A stretch of DNA of 64,000 bases, from positions 1,219,028 to 1,283,027 of the forward strand of contig NW_026570252.1 of NCBI RefSeq assembly GCF_019649055.1, given 5' to 3'. Below the pieces are notes generated by a model. That model worked only from the letters and a program-made list of their open reading frames with translations, did not search any database and was not told where the DNA came from. Shown here in pieces: positions 43,613-54,517 of this stretch (within the stretch, counting starts at the first letter, position 1; each line of letters opens with the position of its first letter). This stretch comes from Paramacrobiotus metropolitanus. Lineage: Eukaryota > Tardigrada > Eutardigrada > Parachela > Macrobiotidae. The position numbers and the translations under genes were made by a program.

Positions 43613-44640
43613 TTGGGACGCTGGACACGTTAATCCGTAGCGCACCGCTGCCCATCGAAGAGATTAAGGACCTCCTCCAGCAGATCCTGACCGGCGTGGT
43701 GGCCATCCACGCCCACAAGATCATCCACGGCGACCTGAAGCCGGCCAACATTGTTCTGGCCCACGACACCAGCGCCCCCTTCCACCGGCGCGCTAAACTC
43801 ACCGACCTGGACGACCACCTCGCCCTGCTGACCTCCACGACGTCGGCGCAGGACCTCCAGACCCGCGGGAACTTCCGCTACATGCCGCCGGAGGTCCTGG
43901 TCGGCGGGCGGAAAGGTCATCCCGTCGGCCGGAAGAGCGACATGTGGAGCGTCGGCTGCATTCTCGTCGACATGTTCCGCCACGGGGAGCCGGTGCGGTT
44001 TGAAAAATTGGTGGAAGGGAAGGACGTCTTGGTGGACGCGCTGACGGTGGGGGAGGGGGTGGGTCTGCCGGTGCTGATGCAGTATGTGGTGCAGGGCGCG
44101 ACGCCCGAGATCCCGTATCAGGCGCCCGATGCCGCGCGGCATCTGTTGAGCCGGTGTTTCAGGATGAATCCGAAGGAACGCATTAGTGCGGCCAATATGC
44201 TGCATAGTGTGTGGTTCCAACAGGATGGCTCTATTCCCCTAAACGTGCCGGAGACCCTCCCAGGTGCTTGTTAACTTAAGGTTCGTCATCAGTTAATTTG
44301 GCCAATTTATTTGATTTGATTTTACAGTAAAATAAATGATTTTTAGATCCGCGTCATGTGGAAAACAGCGGGGAGTTCCTGCTCAACTACGGCGAGGACA
44401 TCCCCGCTCCGGACTCGGAGATGATCTGGGACGTCGGGGTGAATTGCGGACCCCGGGAAGCCCCTGGACGAGAAGTACCGCGCCCTGTTGAGACGGCACC
44501 TGGACCCCGCCCACCGTCCCACCGGCCCCCTCAATCCCCTCGGGCACCTCCTATGCCGCGCCGTAATCTTTCTAGCGCAGCCGGGATCTCTCTCTGGGGC
44601 CGTCGCTTCCGGACGTGGCGCGCTAGATGAGTACCTACAC
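43613..44640 (+). CDS. Protein kinase C-lobe, divergent, partial
   Basis: Exon 43613-44263 follows an acceptor (GTTCTGTAG) and encodes the C-lobe of a protein kinase: 'QQILTGVVAIHAHKIIHGDL', the catalytic loop HGDLKPAN (HGD where HRD is usual), 'LTDLDD' at the DFG position, 'NFRYMPPEVL' at the APE position, and 'KSDMWSVGCILVDMF'. The catalytic Asp and Asn are present, but the Phe-Gly of DFG is changed, so activity is doubtful. The N-lobe, with the glycine loop and Lys, is missing upstream and may have been on earlier exons. A second exon starts at 44347 in phase ('DPRHVENSGEFLLNYGEDIP'). After about 35 codons the frame turns Pro/Arg-rich, and a one-base shift near 44453 gives a more protein-like reading ('PLDEKYRALLRRHLDP'), so a frameshift is likely. 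Confidence 0.65.
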
Positions 44641-44689
44641 CCGCGATTACGAGTACGTGTGCCGGGGACGCACCACCCAGTTGGATATA

Positions 44690-46413
44690 TCCGTTGGACG
44701 CCGGGGAGCTGTTGAACGCGCAGGTGTGCTGGTATGAGCTGTCCATGGCGGATTTCGTGCGACATAGGGGAAGTTCCGGATGGAGGAGAAGATCGTGGCG
44801 GAGGCCGGCGCGTTGGTGACCTTTCTGAAAGCGCAGGAGGGCCGGCCGTTGGAGACGAAGGTGCCGCTGAGCATCAGCGTGGCCAGCGTCATCGCCGGCG
44901 CCCGATACGGGATGGACGACCCCCAACTGCGCTTATTCCTGCAGTACACCAAGGAGAATTTCGAGTTTACTATGAAAAAGGTCATCCTGGCGGTGCTGCC
45001 GGTGATGCGGTATGTGCCGCCCATTCGGGAGCAGCAATAAAAAGCTGACTATATTCCACTTTAAGCAGCAAATAAACATCAAGATAATTGCTTTAATTAA
45101 GGCCATTAAAATTTTAATTACGAAAAATAATTACTCAATTTTAATTGAGAACTTTACAGATTTATATGGTTTAAAGTTTGAATCGAATTTAGTTATAAAA
45201 TTATGAAGAAATTACGAAGATTAACTTGGACTTTTTTTAGCGAGGCAAATTAGTTTTTTATCGAAAAATTTAACACTTGCCTGAAACAAAATAATATAAT
45301 TACTGCCATTAAAAATTTAATCAAAAATTAGAACGGCAATTACCGTTAGGGAACAATTTTCCATCAGTTCAGGTAATTCGGTAATAATTAAATTAAATAT
45401 ACAAGTACAAAATACATAGTTAGAAATAAATCTACAGATCTAGAGATGATTGTGAATTTTGTAGCGACTGAAATTCCGCTGCTGTTGGAAGACCTCTTCG
45501 AAGCCGGACTCGACCACGACGCTGCGCTCGGTAACGGGGAAAAACTAATTAAAATAAGCAGCTCCTGACCTTTATGACTTTATGCATCGCAGGCGTTGTT
45601 AATGATGGCGCTGCATCCGGACATCCAGCGGCGCGTCCAGTCCGAACTGGACCGACACGTTAACGCCGCCAACGGGGAATTCGCCACGCCCTCCGAGAAA
45701 CTGGCCACGCCCTACGCCGAGGCCACCCTCATGGAGGTGCACCTCTACGCCAGCGTCGTCCCGATGGGCGTGGACCACTGCGCCCGCGAGGACATCCAGA
45801 TCGAGGGATACGACGTCCCGAAAGGTATCCCAAACCGTGACCTTTATGACTTTTAGATTTATTCATTTTATTTTATTATTATTATTTTTTATATCTGTTT
45901 CTAATGGCAGGATCGATTGTCCAAGTCAATATCTACTTCGTCCACCATATTGACGCCTGGTGGGAGGAGCCGGAGCGGTTCCGCCCGGAGCGTTTCTTAA
46001 TAGTCGGCCAAGGGCAGACGTCGGAGTATCTGATGCCCTTTGGACTAGGTAAGCGGGTTTTTCTCACGATAGTCTACCGATGGGAAATTTTTCCGCGATT
46101 TCTTTAGATTTATTTTTGCTCTTTTAATATTCCTTTTAAATACTTCTTATAAATTCCTACAATAAATTTTAATGAATTCTAATTTTGATAAGTGTATTTT
46201 ATATTATTTTGTTTATTTATTTTAGGAAAACGACGGTGCCTGGGTGAAGCGTTGGCCCGCGCCGAATTGTTCATTTTATTCTGCGGCATCGTGCAGCGCT
46301 TCGACATCCGGTTGCCGGAGGGCGTGGCATCCGCCGACATCGATCTGACGCCGACGTCCGGCATCACGGCCGACACGCAGCCGCACCGACTATGTTTTAT
46401 ACCGCGCCTCTGA
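44690..46413 (+). pseudogene. CYP2-like cytochrome P450, partial and degenerate
   Basis: Haem-thiolate mono-oxygenase of the ER. Coding parts: 44690-45040 ('RMEEKIVAEAGALV', 'VPLSISVASVIAGARYG', 'VMRYVPPIRE', then a stop), 45465-45530 (I-helix 'LLEDLFEAGLDHDAAL', without the usual AGTET threonine), 45593-45824 ('ALHPDIQRRVQSELDRHV', 'EATLMEVHLYASVVPMGV'), 45911-46048 ('EEPERFRPERFL', MPFGLG) and 46226-46413 (haem loop GKRRCLGEALARAELF and the C terminus). Introns are GT/AG. Defects: the K-helix ExxR reads EVHL; a frameshift lies before MEEK at about 44765; the exon at 45465 does not join the next in phase; no N-terminal anchor or proline hinge is found. It is most likely a pseudogene despite the intact haem loop. 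Confidence 0.85.
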
Positions 46414-47606
46414 TTTATTAGTCAAAAAAATTGAGCAGTTTCCTCTCGACTTTTAATTATGGCTTAAATATTTTAATAAAAATTGCTTCCTTTCTATTTT
46501 TTATTGATCTGAAACATAATTAATTAATTTGAAATGTATTTTACTTGGATAGTAAATTTTAACGTATTTGCTGTATATAGTAGTTAATTCTGCGCAGAAA
46601 AATACCAAAAATTGCTGTGTCACATGCTGGTGACTATCACTGTATTTCATCCAAGAAAGCATGGCAATTTTTTCCCGGTTAATAACCTGTGTTTTCCATG
46701 AGCCGGCGTCCGGTAACAACGCGGTTTTTCTGATAATTGTGGATTTACACCACAAGTAAGCTATTTTCCCGAGTGTTTTGTTTATGCGGCAACACGGCGA
46801 CGCCACCTTATAAAAGGCTGACCTCCGCTCAGAATAATGCGCGTGACAATGCCTTGTGCGCATATTTCGGGAAACCATAACAACACTCACCGGGCAATAC
46901 AAATAAACACTCGGGCAGCATATGGCGAAAAGCGTGCCGGAATGCTGCTGAAACTGAGCCGAAGAATGCACTGTTAAATGCTTTCTGTAAATGCATACAT
47001 AAATGCAACGCATTATACGAAAAAAAATATGCATTGGGTACACAAACATGAGCGACTGTTAATGTGAGAGTAAAATCTAATTTCCTTGAGATTTCGACCG
47101 GAAACCCGCTATCGCCAGTTAGTGCAAGCCATAGCTAACGTCTACTGAATTATTCTGTAAATAAATTATCCATTAATCATTTGTGCATCAATTTTGCGCC
47201 TTCCGTATTCATCATGTTCCCGGTCGGATTGTGGAAATCGTGTCTTCACACTGGAATTCGTAAGCAAGATATTAATATAGTCAAATTACAAAATAACCAT
47301 AAATATCAATACAGTAAAAACAGTATATAAAAAATATGTAGATAATTACTCGTATATGAAATAAATTCAGTGTTCTAGTGGAATAAGAAATAATTCAAAA
47401 ATAGAAAACGTTAGTAAATGATAGTTTTAAATAAAGATAAAGTAATGTTTTTGATAAATCAGTACTTCTATGAAATTACATTAAACATTAAATAATACAG
47501 AAATAAGAAAATAAATAGAAACATCGATTAAAAAATTAGAAAATTATAATTGTACTCGTACAGCAAACGGAAATTAATTTAAATATTGCCTGCGTATAGT
47601 AATAAA
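46414..47606. other. Intergenic, AT-rich
   Basis: No gene; the minus-strand frame at 46501-47049 has no recognisable domain and an unlikely composition. Confidence 0.4.
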
Positions 47607-47864
47607 ATGCGCATTGGTACAGTGTCGATATTGGTGGGACACGCCGTGAGCTACACGTACTACTGCAACGGCCAGAGCTCGACGTACCCGCTGGCGGGAT
47701 GCAGTTACAGCACCCTGGGCAGCCTGGACCCCAACGCCCTCATCGTCGGCACGCCCAGCATTGGCACCACCTACGACTACAACAACGGCTTCAACAACAA
47801 CGCCTACTACGCCGGCAATATTCGGCGTCATCACCATCATAACCGCTGGTCACGATGGCGATAA
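47607..47864 (+). CDS. Terminal exon of a small tyrosine/glycine-rich protein, copy 2
   Basis: Paralogue of 5775-6029: the same 'SYTYYCNGQSS', 'GCSYSTLG', 'LDPNALIVGTPS' blocks and the same RRHHHHNRWSRWR ending. Here an ATG at 47607 is in frame, giving 85 aa with a short hydrophobic start ('MRIGTVSILVGHAVSY'), too short for a confident signal peptide. An alternative is that the exon starts after ACAG at 47622. The two genes are 41.8 kb apart on the same strand. The 3' flank has a block that also occurs near 11390. Unknown function; conservation of the histidine run and basic tail suggests metal or nucleic-acid binding, but this is speculation. Confidence 0.6.
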   Translation: MRIGTVSILVGHAVSYTYYCNGQSSTYPLAGCSYSTLGSLDPNALIVGTPSIGTTYDYNNGFNNNAYYAGNIRRHHHHNRWSRWR

Positions 47865-48661
47865 ACGAATTTCTTAATTAATCTGGCTTTAATACTGGTT
47901 AGTTTGACCGGTACTTTATACAGAGTGGATGTACTAGTATCAGTAGTAGTATGTAGAAAGTAGTTTGTATTTGAATGTCGAATTTTGTACGCGGGTGTAT
48001 ATGAAGACGCTGATAATAATAGTAATTTTAATAGTAATAATAATAATTTATGGAACTGTATCTTTTAAAATTATAAAGAAAATTGTTTATGTAACTGTAC
48101 AATTTGCTGTTAATGAGATGCCCTTATCAGTAGACTCTCACCGGTTGTTGGTGTGAAGATTAAACGCTCCACACATGCCGACTACCGAACGGTTTCGTAT
48201 CTGAAAGTTTTTATTCAACTCACCAAAAAATAGCTAATGAAAATTGCGTATTTATCACGCAAAAAGGATCATCATATAATTTCTTATTAATTACTTATAG
48301 ATAAACACAAATCGAACTACAAAAAAAACTGGTGCAATGCTGATGGTGATTTATAACAGGTGAGAACGATGGTGATTCATGCGAGAACACAAAATGAACA
48401 ATAACCGAAATACAGAACTACTAATGACTAATGACAACACACGTGAACGCTGCTGTTATACCGTATATCCACTTGCGTTATGAAAGGCGAACAATTCAGG
48501 ACAATGCCAGCACTGACTCGAGCCGGTTAACGGAGGACATGTGCTGGAGTTCAAAGGAGGACAGATGAGTCTAAATACAGCGGTGCATCGATCTTTACAC
48601 CCGAAACTTTCTCAATTCCGCGACGGAATTCGGTGCGAAAAGGCGGCTTCAGCATATTGAT
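47865..48661. other. Intergenic; 3' flank of small gene copy 2
   Basis: Includes the block shared with 11385-11460. No other gene seen. Confidence 0.4.
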
Positions 48662-48759
48662 TCAATCGGTAACCGGGGTCCACTTCCGGCTGGCGGCATC
48701 AAACAAAAACAGCTGCGCCAAACTACCGCGAGCGATCAGACCATACACGGCCTCGCCGC
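48662..48759 (-). pseudogene. Nuclease-like gene, 3' part (split by transposon)
   Basis: Reads 'GEAVYGLIARGSLAQLFLFD' then AASRKWTPVTD and a TGA. The phrase (V)YGLhA-G---LFhaD is the usual sequel to the ELK-P-x-F motif found in the upstream part at 50259-51035. The border with the transposon is exactly at the 9-bp target duplication CCTCGCCGC (plus strand). With one copy of the duplication removed, the two parts are in frame. Confidence 0.7.
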
Positions 48760-50267
48760 GGCAGGGGATAAAAGGTGGCAGTGGCACCTGCCACTGGCAG
48801 TTGCCACTGGCAGTGGCATCTGCCATTATGCTTCTCGAAAACGATAAAACGTGGCATTTGCGAAAACTATTTATGCGTACTTTTTACGAAAAGTAATACG
48901 AAAAGTTGAGACCAAGAAATTTGACAAAACTAAGAAAGGGTTATCCTAGTGATGGTGTTGGTAATAGTACTGGTACACCGTGCCTGTAGTGGTAAACTGA
49001 GTAGTGCTGGTACCGGTGGGGCAATGAGATTGGAAGTGATTATGGTACTGCTACTATGTATTCAGTCTTTAATTTTCTGTTTTTCGAATTAGGTGGAGGT
49101 TTTGTCAAGCCTTTCAGTTTTTAGCTTGTAACGTTCTGAGGAGAAACCGAGGTATAACCGGCTTTTACGTAACAGTTAAATTTTTTAGCTCGATTGGTGG
49201 CATTCAGAATTTACGATTCGTAACAAAAAATAGGTTTTGATAACAATTCTACCTAATGTCAAACGTCCGACAGTTAACCCTTTTTAAGTTTTAAAGCGAT
49301 GACACTTAAAACCGGCACCACAGTTATGGACAGCAACTTATACTGTGGTGCCAAGTAAATTCCGCACCATTTCGTAAAGCCTGATATACTAGAGCTGTAT
49401 ACGGGGTTCAGCGTTCGCTGAGCGCACTGAACAGCGTCAGGCTGCCAGTTGCAAAGGGCCGAGCGTAACGGAGCGCTGCTCACTCTTGAAAAATCGTTCC
49501 TGCTTCAAAACGGTTCTCTATCAAGATTTACTGACGTGAATCTGATCCAAAATAAATTTTTACTATTTATGGTTACAAAACATGCTATTTGTATTACGTA
49601 TTATTTAACTGCTGGTACGAATTGCTTTGTCGTACCCGCATATACTACTAAACATGAATTATTTCAAATTGCGCGTTCAGCCAGTTCATAAGCCTGTAGA
49701 CAGTGAACTCACTGAACGCTAAAGCCGTCCATACAGCGCTTGTCTAGCATGCTGAACGAAAAATTGCGGAATTCTCTTGGCACCACAGTAATAATTCGAG
49801 CTGTCAGAAGCACGATAAGCCACAAGCACTACAGTGTTTAACGTAAAAATTCAAAAAGATCACAAATTACTAATTAGTCACTAAAGTATTTGCCAAAATT
49901 AAATTATTATTGCTCTGCGGTCCGTTCATCAAGATTATAACCTCCCTGTATTTGTAAATTGCAGTTACCAATGACTTTGAATTGTTTTCATTCATTAATA
50001 ATCCGTGATTTATTCCGCGCGAAGTCTACTGGTCGGTTATACACGGCTTGGGTTCGGCAATATAGCCAAGCAATTTTTGAACCTTTTCTGACCATGAGAC
50101 GACACAGTTTAAGTTAATGGCTAAATCGGTGTCCCCAATCAGTTTATTTGGAATTTCGTGTTTGTGGCAACTGCCATGTTTCATCGCTTGCCAGTGACCT
50201 GCCACTGCCAGTGGCAGTTGCCAGTGGCAGGTGCCACTGCCACCTTTTATCCCCTGCCCCTCGCCGC
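48751..50267. mobile_element. 1.5 kb DNA transposon with 9-bp target duplication
   Basis: Element 48760-50258, flanked by perfect CCTCGCCGC at 48751-48759 and 50259-50267. The terminal inverted repeats are about 60 bp and nearly identical, beginning GGCAGGGGATAAAAGGTGG and continuing as a self-complementary run of (TGGCAGTGGC/GCCACTGCCA) words. No transposase is visible inside, and a second element is nested at 49343-49788. The 9-bp duplication and GG terminus fit Mutator-like or FB-like elements. The near-identity of the two ends suggests a recent insertion. Confidence 0.9.
49341..49790. mobile_element. Nested 446-bp element with TA borders
   Basis: Ends read CTGTGGTGCCAAGTAAATTC on the left and, inverted, CTGTGGTGCCAAGAGAATTC on the right; TA lies at both outer borders (49341-49342 and 49789-49790). 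Imperfect inverted homology continues for about 110 bp, including GCTGTAT and GTTCA(G/C)TGAG. It is a Tc1/mariner-like non-autonomous element inserted into the larger transposon. Confidence 0.75.
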
Positions 50268-51035
50268 ACAGTCCAGCCTGCAGGGCTTTATTGGCCTGCT
50301 TTTCCCACTGCTGCACCAGCATCGACTCGCTGAAGCCGGGACGCTTCAGTTCCGCAATGAGAAGAACTTGGCGCAGGTCCTTTTTGTTGAGGACCTCGAT
50401 GGTGTTGTCGGGCGTCATGAAGCCCTCTTTGTTCTTCAACTCCGGCTGCGGGCGTACCCGGAAAAGCGGGGCGATGTTGATGAGGAGCAAGTAGAGGAAG
50501 AGCTCGTAAAAGGGCGCTTGATCGTGTGGCCCGCTGCCTCCACTTGCTTCACCCGCCGTTTCAAGAGGACGTGCTGCCGGCGGTACCAACCCCACGCCGT
50601 GGCGGCCCCTGAATGGGCCATGGCGGGACGCTGAACCGCCGTCGGCAAGGAAATCCCACTGCGGCCCATCATCAGGCTGCCCCCGCCGCTCCCGGATAGC
50701 AGCACACGCGACATTTCCCGGCCCCCAACCGTCTTCTTCTGTGCACCGGGATCCCGGTCCATCCCGTCGCCGACTCCGTGACCAGTTCCGATTCGTCTAG
50801 TGCAGCCTGATGCGGACGCGAGACCACACACGGTAGCCGCAGTTTGTGGACGGCGTCGCTGACCATCGGCTGACTGTTGACCTCGCGCACCGGGAAGCGC
50901 TAATGGGGCTCCAGGACGATCTCGCGCAGCGGTGTCCCGCATGTCTCACTGTGCTCATTCGGCATCAGCATGTCCACGACCTCGATAATGCCCTGGCCCA
51001 ATCCTTGCACTTGCTGCCTGCTGATCCCACCGTAT
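50259..51035 (-). pseudogene. Nuclease-like (PD-(D/E)XK-type) gene, 5' part (split)
   Basis: Begins after an acceptor (CATTGACAG). It reads 'YGGISRQQVQGLGQGIIEVV', 'GTPLREIVLEPH', a TAG stop near 50903, then 'RFPVREVNSQPMVSDAVHKL'. After a frameshift near 50510 it continues 'FYELFLYLLLINIAPLFRV' and 'LLIAELKRPGFSESMLVQQW', running up to 'ALQAGLCGE' at the transposon border. The acidic residues before LLIAELK and the E-x-K itself suggest the restriction-endonuclease-like fold seen in Crinkler-related and other eukaryotic proteins; this is inference. It has one stop, at least one frameshift and the transposon insertion, so it is a pseudogene or a very poor assembly. Confidence 0.55.
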
Positions 51036-52085
51036 CTGTCAATGTAGCGCCGGGTTTACAGATTTTGTACAGACTGTGATAAAAATGTACTTTCTGTAAA
51101 ACATACTAATAATTTACGAGTACTTATAATATTTACGGATTCTCCACTCTCTCCCGCTTCCTGGTCAGGTTCGTTAATGAGCTAGTAAAGGGTTGCGGTT
51201 TCCTGCGCGCGTGCCACCTCACGGAAATCAGGAACAAAACCACACAACATCGCTAGCACACAGTTTCTAAACGCTAAAATTTCCAGAAATTGTGTTGTGC
51301 AGCTCGATAAAACACGCCTGGTCAGCTTGTCGGATGAGCGTGAGAAACGGTCAGTGACCATTGTTCTCCGTTTCTGAGTGGAAAGTGCCGTAGACACGGC
51401 ACGTGCTGCACTGCTGCAGCCAATCACGGCAAAGTAATGTTGTACAGCGGCAGGGATTCAGCGCACTGACACCACTCTAATGCTAGATCCAGAATGGATC
51501 CAGGGACGGAGACAGAAACGGAATCTATCCCGTAGAGCGAGCAATACGATCTGGATGGCGAGCTATGCGGAAACACAAAACGTCGCACCGTAATTGCTGA
51601 CTTTTAATATTATTGAAAGTCTGGAGCACAGAAAATCAACAAGTGATCGGCGCAGCTCGATCGTAAAACGTAGAGCCCGTTCAACAGTGTGCAACACTGC
51701 GCAGCACGTGCTATGCCGCGCCCACTAACACAACTCAAGCCAGCCAATCAGAGGCGAGACACGTCACAGACCGTAATCCAAAGGCGTAGCGCCTAGCGCC
51801 ACGGACGTGAACGCTAGTGAGCCTCGTCTCACATGCCTCTGGGGGGATGCCGAGCTCCGTTGAGGCTGGACACACTCCCGAATCCACGAAAAGACGGTCG
51901 CCGGTGTCTGTGCGTGCTCAAAAACATCAAATTCTCTTATTCCATTTATCACATCAATTCCAAATGCACTATGTGAATTAAAGAGATCTGTATCAAATAC
52001 TATTCCATATCAATTCTAATACAAAAACAGGTCAACAGTTATAAGATCAACAAAAGTATTAATCAAATGTAGACTAGGATCCTCC
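51036..52085. other. Intergenic
   Basis: No gene recognised. GC content is moderate, and short open frames have no domain. The TGACCTTT-rich region begins just after this. Confidence 0.35.
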
Positions 52086-54517
52086 ACTTCTGACTCGTAA
52101 AGGTCACAGGTCCTGTCCACCGTTTTCCGCACTTTTGGCCTATTCCGCTCTGTTGAGCAATTCCGCGCATCCGTAGTGCGACTTTTCATCACAATCCGCT
52201 TGAGAATCAGGTGCGTATCAAGTACGACTTTAGGAATACTGCTTCATCTTTGGAATATGGTGCGTATCAATTGTACGACTTCAAAATGAGATCCATAAAG
52301 GTCATGGAGGGACGTCATATAGACCAGCGTAGTTCGCTTCCTCCCTGGTAAAGGTCATCCTTTGTTGAGATGATCCGTTGTGATGTGCGACTCGGTTTGG
52401 GTTAATGGTCCCAAAGGTCATGCGACGAATTCTAATACGGTGACTCTCTTGGGCGGTAATAATCCCAAGGTCATCCGACTTCTCTTCAAACTCTCATCAA
52501 AGGTCATGGAGGAACAGCCAATTTCTGCGGCCGTCAAGCATTTCTTCGCTTGCCTCCTGGTAAAACTTTTAAGTTGACCTTTCCGTCGCACATCCAACTT
52601 CAATATGCCTCGAGCGGCCAGAGTGCCGGCAGAGATTACCGTAGCATCTCTGATGGGGCCGGCCAACTACCGCATTAAATTTACCCCATAAAGCTTCCAC
52701 ATTAAATCTTTACTCTTGTTCGCCGCTTGTGGCCCAGCTTCCGTACGAGAGATCCGGCTTGATTACCGCTATTTCTCTCGTTGACTTATAACACTGATTC
52801 GCTTGGAGAGATTGCCGGCATAGTTTACAGCAACTCTAATGGGGAATACGGCTGACTGCCGCATCAAGTTTACCCCATTAAAATTTCCTGTTGTCTTTCT
52901 CTTTTTCGCCGCTTGTGGCCCTTTCGTATTCAAGAGATCCGGCGATTACCGTAGTTTCTCTTGCCAATTTATAACACTGAATCGCTTAAGGAGGAGAGCC
53001 GGCTAACTGCCGTAACTTGTCCCTTGGGGCCGGCTTTAGAGACCGAATCAATTTCAACCCCAATAGATGCTCCACATGATTTCTTTATCCTTTCTGATTC
53101 TGTGCTACAAACGCTGAAAACAACTAGTACACGAACGCAGTTTCAGTAATATGTTACGTGACCTTTATACTTTACCATTGCGCCTAGTTAGGCTATACCG
53201 TACTGAACTGAGACTTTCGCATTCAATTCTGATGACCTTTGGTTACTTTACGTGATGACCTTTCTCGTGCCATTTTTAAGTTCAATCGTCTCATTCTAAC
53301 ACGGTGACCTTTCACGTTTTTGACGTTTTCACCAGTTCAGATGCTCCGTCGATATTGTCAATTGCCGCATCCGTTATGACAACTCTCCACGCTTTACATC
53401 TCCGGTTCGAGAAGACTACTGGTTTCTCGTTATGTTCTGCTGTTATCATCCAATGGTGCTCCGAGCATGTAAACCGGTATGTCTTTGGCTTGTGTACCAC
53501 TGGTTTCCGGTTTCTGGGGGATAATGCCGAGTCCGCTGGTTTCGTTTCTTGGCTCTGTTTCAACAATCTTCAACTTCGCCAACGATCCGGATGATGACTG
53601 GGCCGATTTCGGCTCATTATTCTTCTCTTCTTGCGGCAAGGTCTCGTGACCTTTCGGTTTTTCCGTTCCCCGTAGCCTCTTTCAAGGATTTCTGAAACAC
53701 TTGACGCGCCGAATTGGTTTCCGCATCTGCTGCCACTTTTTCCATGGGGAGCATGACCTTTTCTTTCCCCACCTTCTTTCAAAGTCTCGTGACCTTTCGA
53801 TTGTTCCGTAGACACGGAACTCTCTTGACCTTTAGGTTGCGCTTCCTTCTCCACGGTTCGAGACGTCTTTTAACCTTTAGGCTGTTTGTCTTTTTCTGTG
53901 AAAGTCCCGCGACCTTCAGTCAGTCTGTCGCTTGACCTTTCACTTGACACTTGGTTCATTTGACATTTGACCTTTAAGTTCATTTGCGCTTAACCATTGG
54001 TTAATGAGTCGCTTGACCTTATGGTTTTCGGTTATCCAGCTTCACAACCTCGTCTGATGACCTTTCATTTTTGCTGATCCAGACCTTTTGTGACCTTTTC
54101 GCTGTTCCATTTGGATTTCTGCCGGAGTCTCTTACCCTTTCAATTGATCTTTCACTTCTTCCGCTTTTACTTCGATCGACGTTTGCACTTCATTTTGTAC
54201 TGCAGTCAGAGTCCGATGACCTTTCGACTGGTCGACAATTTCTGAAGATTCCGGACTTTCGTGACCTTTTCGTTGTTCCATTTGAATTTCGGTCGGAGTA
54301 TCTCGACTTTACGATGACCTTTCGCTTCTCTCGTATGATTCAGTCCGAGTCTGATGACCTTTCGACTGGAGGACCTTTCTGTTGACTTTTCATCCATGAT
54401 GACCTTTCTGACGTCTGTTTCGATGACCTTTTAACATTTTTGATAACTTTTCGTCAGAGTTTGGTGACCTTCCACTATACTTCGTATGACCTTTACACCT
54501 TCCGAACTTCCATACCT
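52086..54517 (-). mobile_element. 3' region of the right-hand LTR retrotransposon, TGACCTTT-rich
   Basis: Downstream of integrase in element sense. Twenty-five exact copies of TGACCTTT/AAAGGTCA lie here, in places one every 30-60 bp (53650-54500). Minus-strand open pieces at 53570-53854 ('KGHETLKEGGERKGHAPH') and 54206-54397 are highly charged, with no fold recognised; no envelope-like signal peptide or membrane segment is evident. A 3' LTR should lie here, but its limits cannot be set without the 5' copy. Confidence 0.5.
52618..53050. repeat. Tandem repeat, ~185-bp unit, about 2.3 copies
   Basis: Units starting near 52630 and 52812, and a partial one near 52985, share 'GATTACCGTAG', 'TTTACCCCAT', 'TTCGCCGCTTGTGGCC', 'GAGATCCGGC' and 'TATAACACTGA(T/A)TCGCTT'. 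The sequence is non-coding and contains no TGACCTTT, unlike both sides. Such repeats are common in LTRs or leaders, which supports placing an LTR here. Confidence 0.7.

Noticed and set aside
43630-44220. 196-aa minus-strand ORF
   Set aside because: Antisense to the kinase C-lobe exon.
46501-47049. 182-aa minus-strand ORF
   Set aside because: It has no domain, sits in AT-rich intergenic sequence, and its composition is unlike the coding exons around it.
52086-54517. Envelope gene of the right retroelement
   Set aside because: Open pieces are short and charged, with no signal peptide, cleavage site or membrane segment; no support for an envelope.
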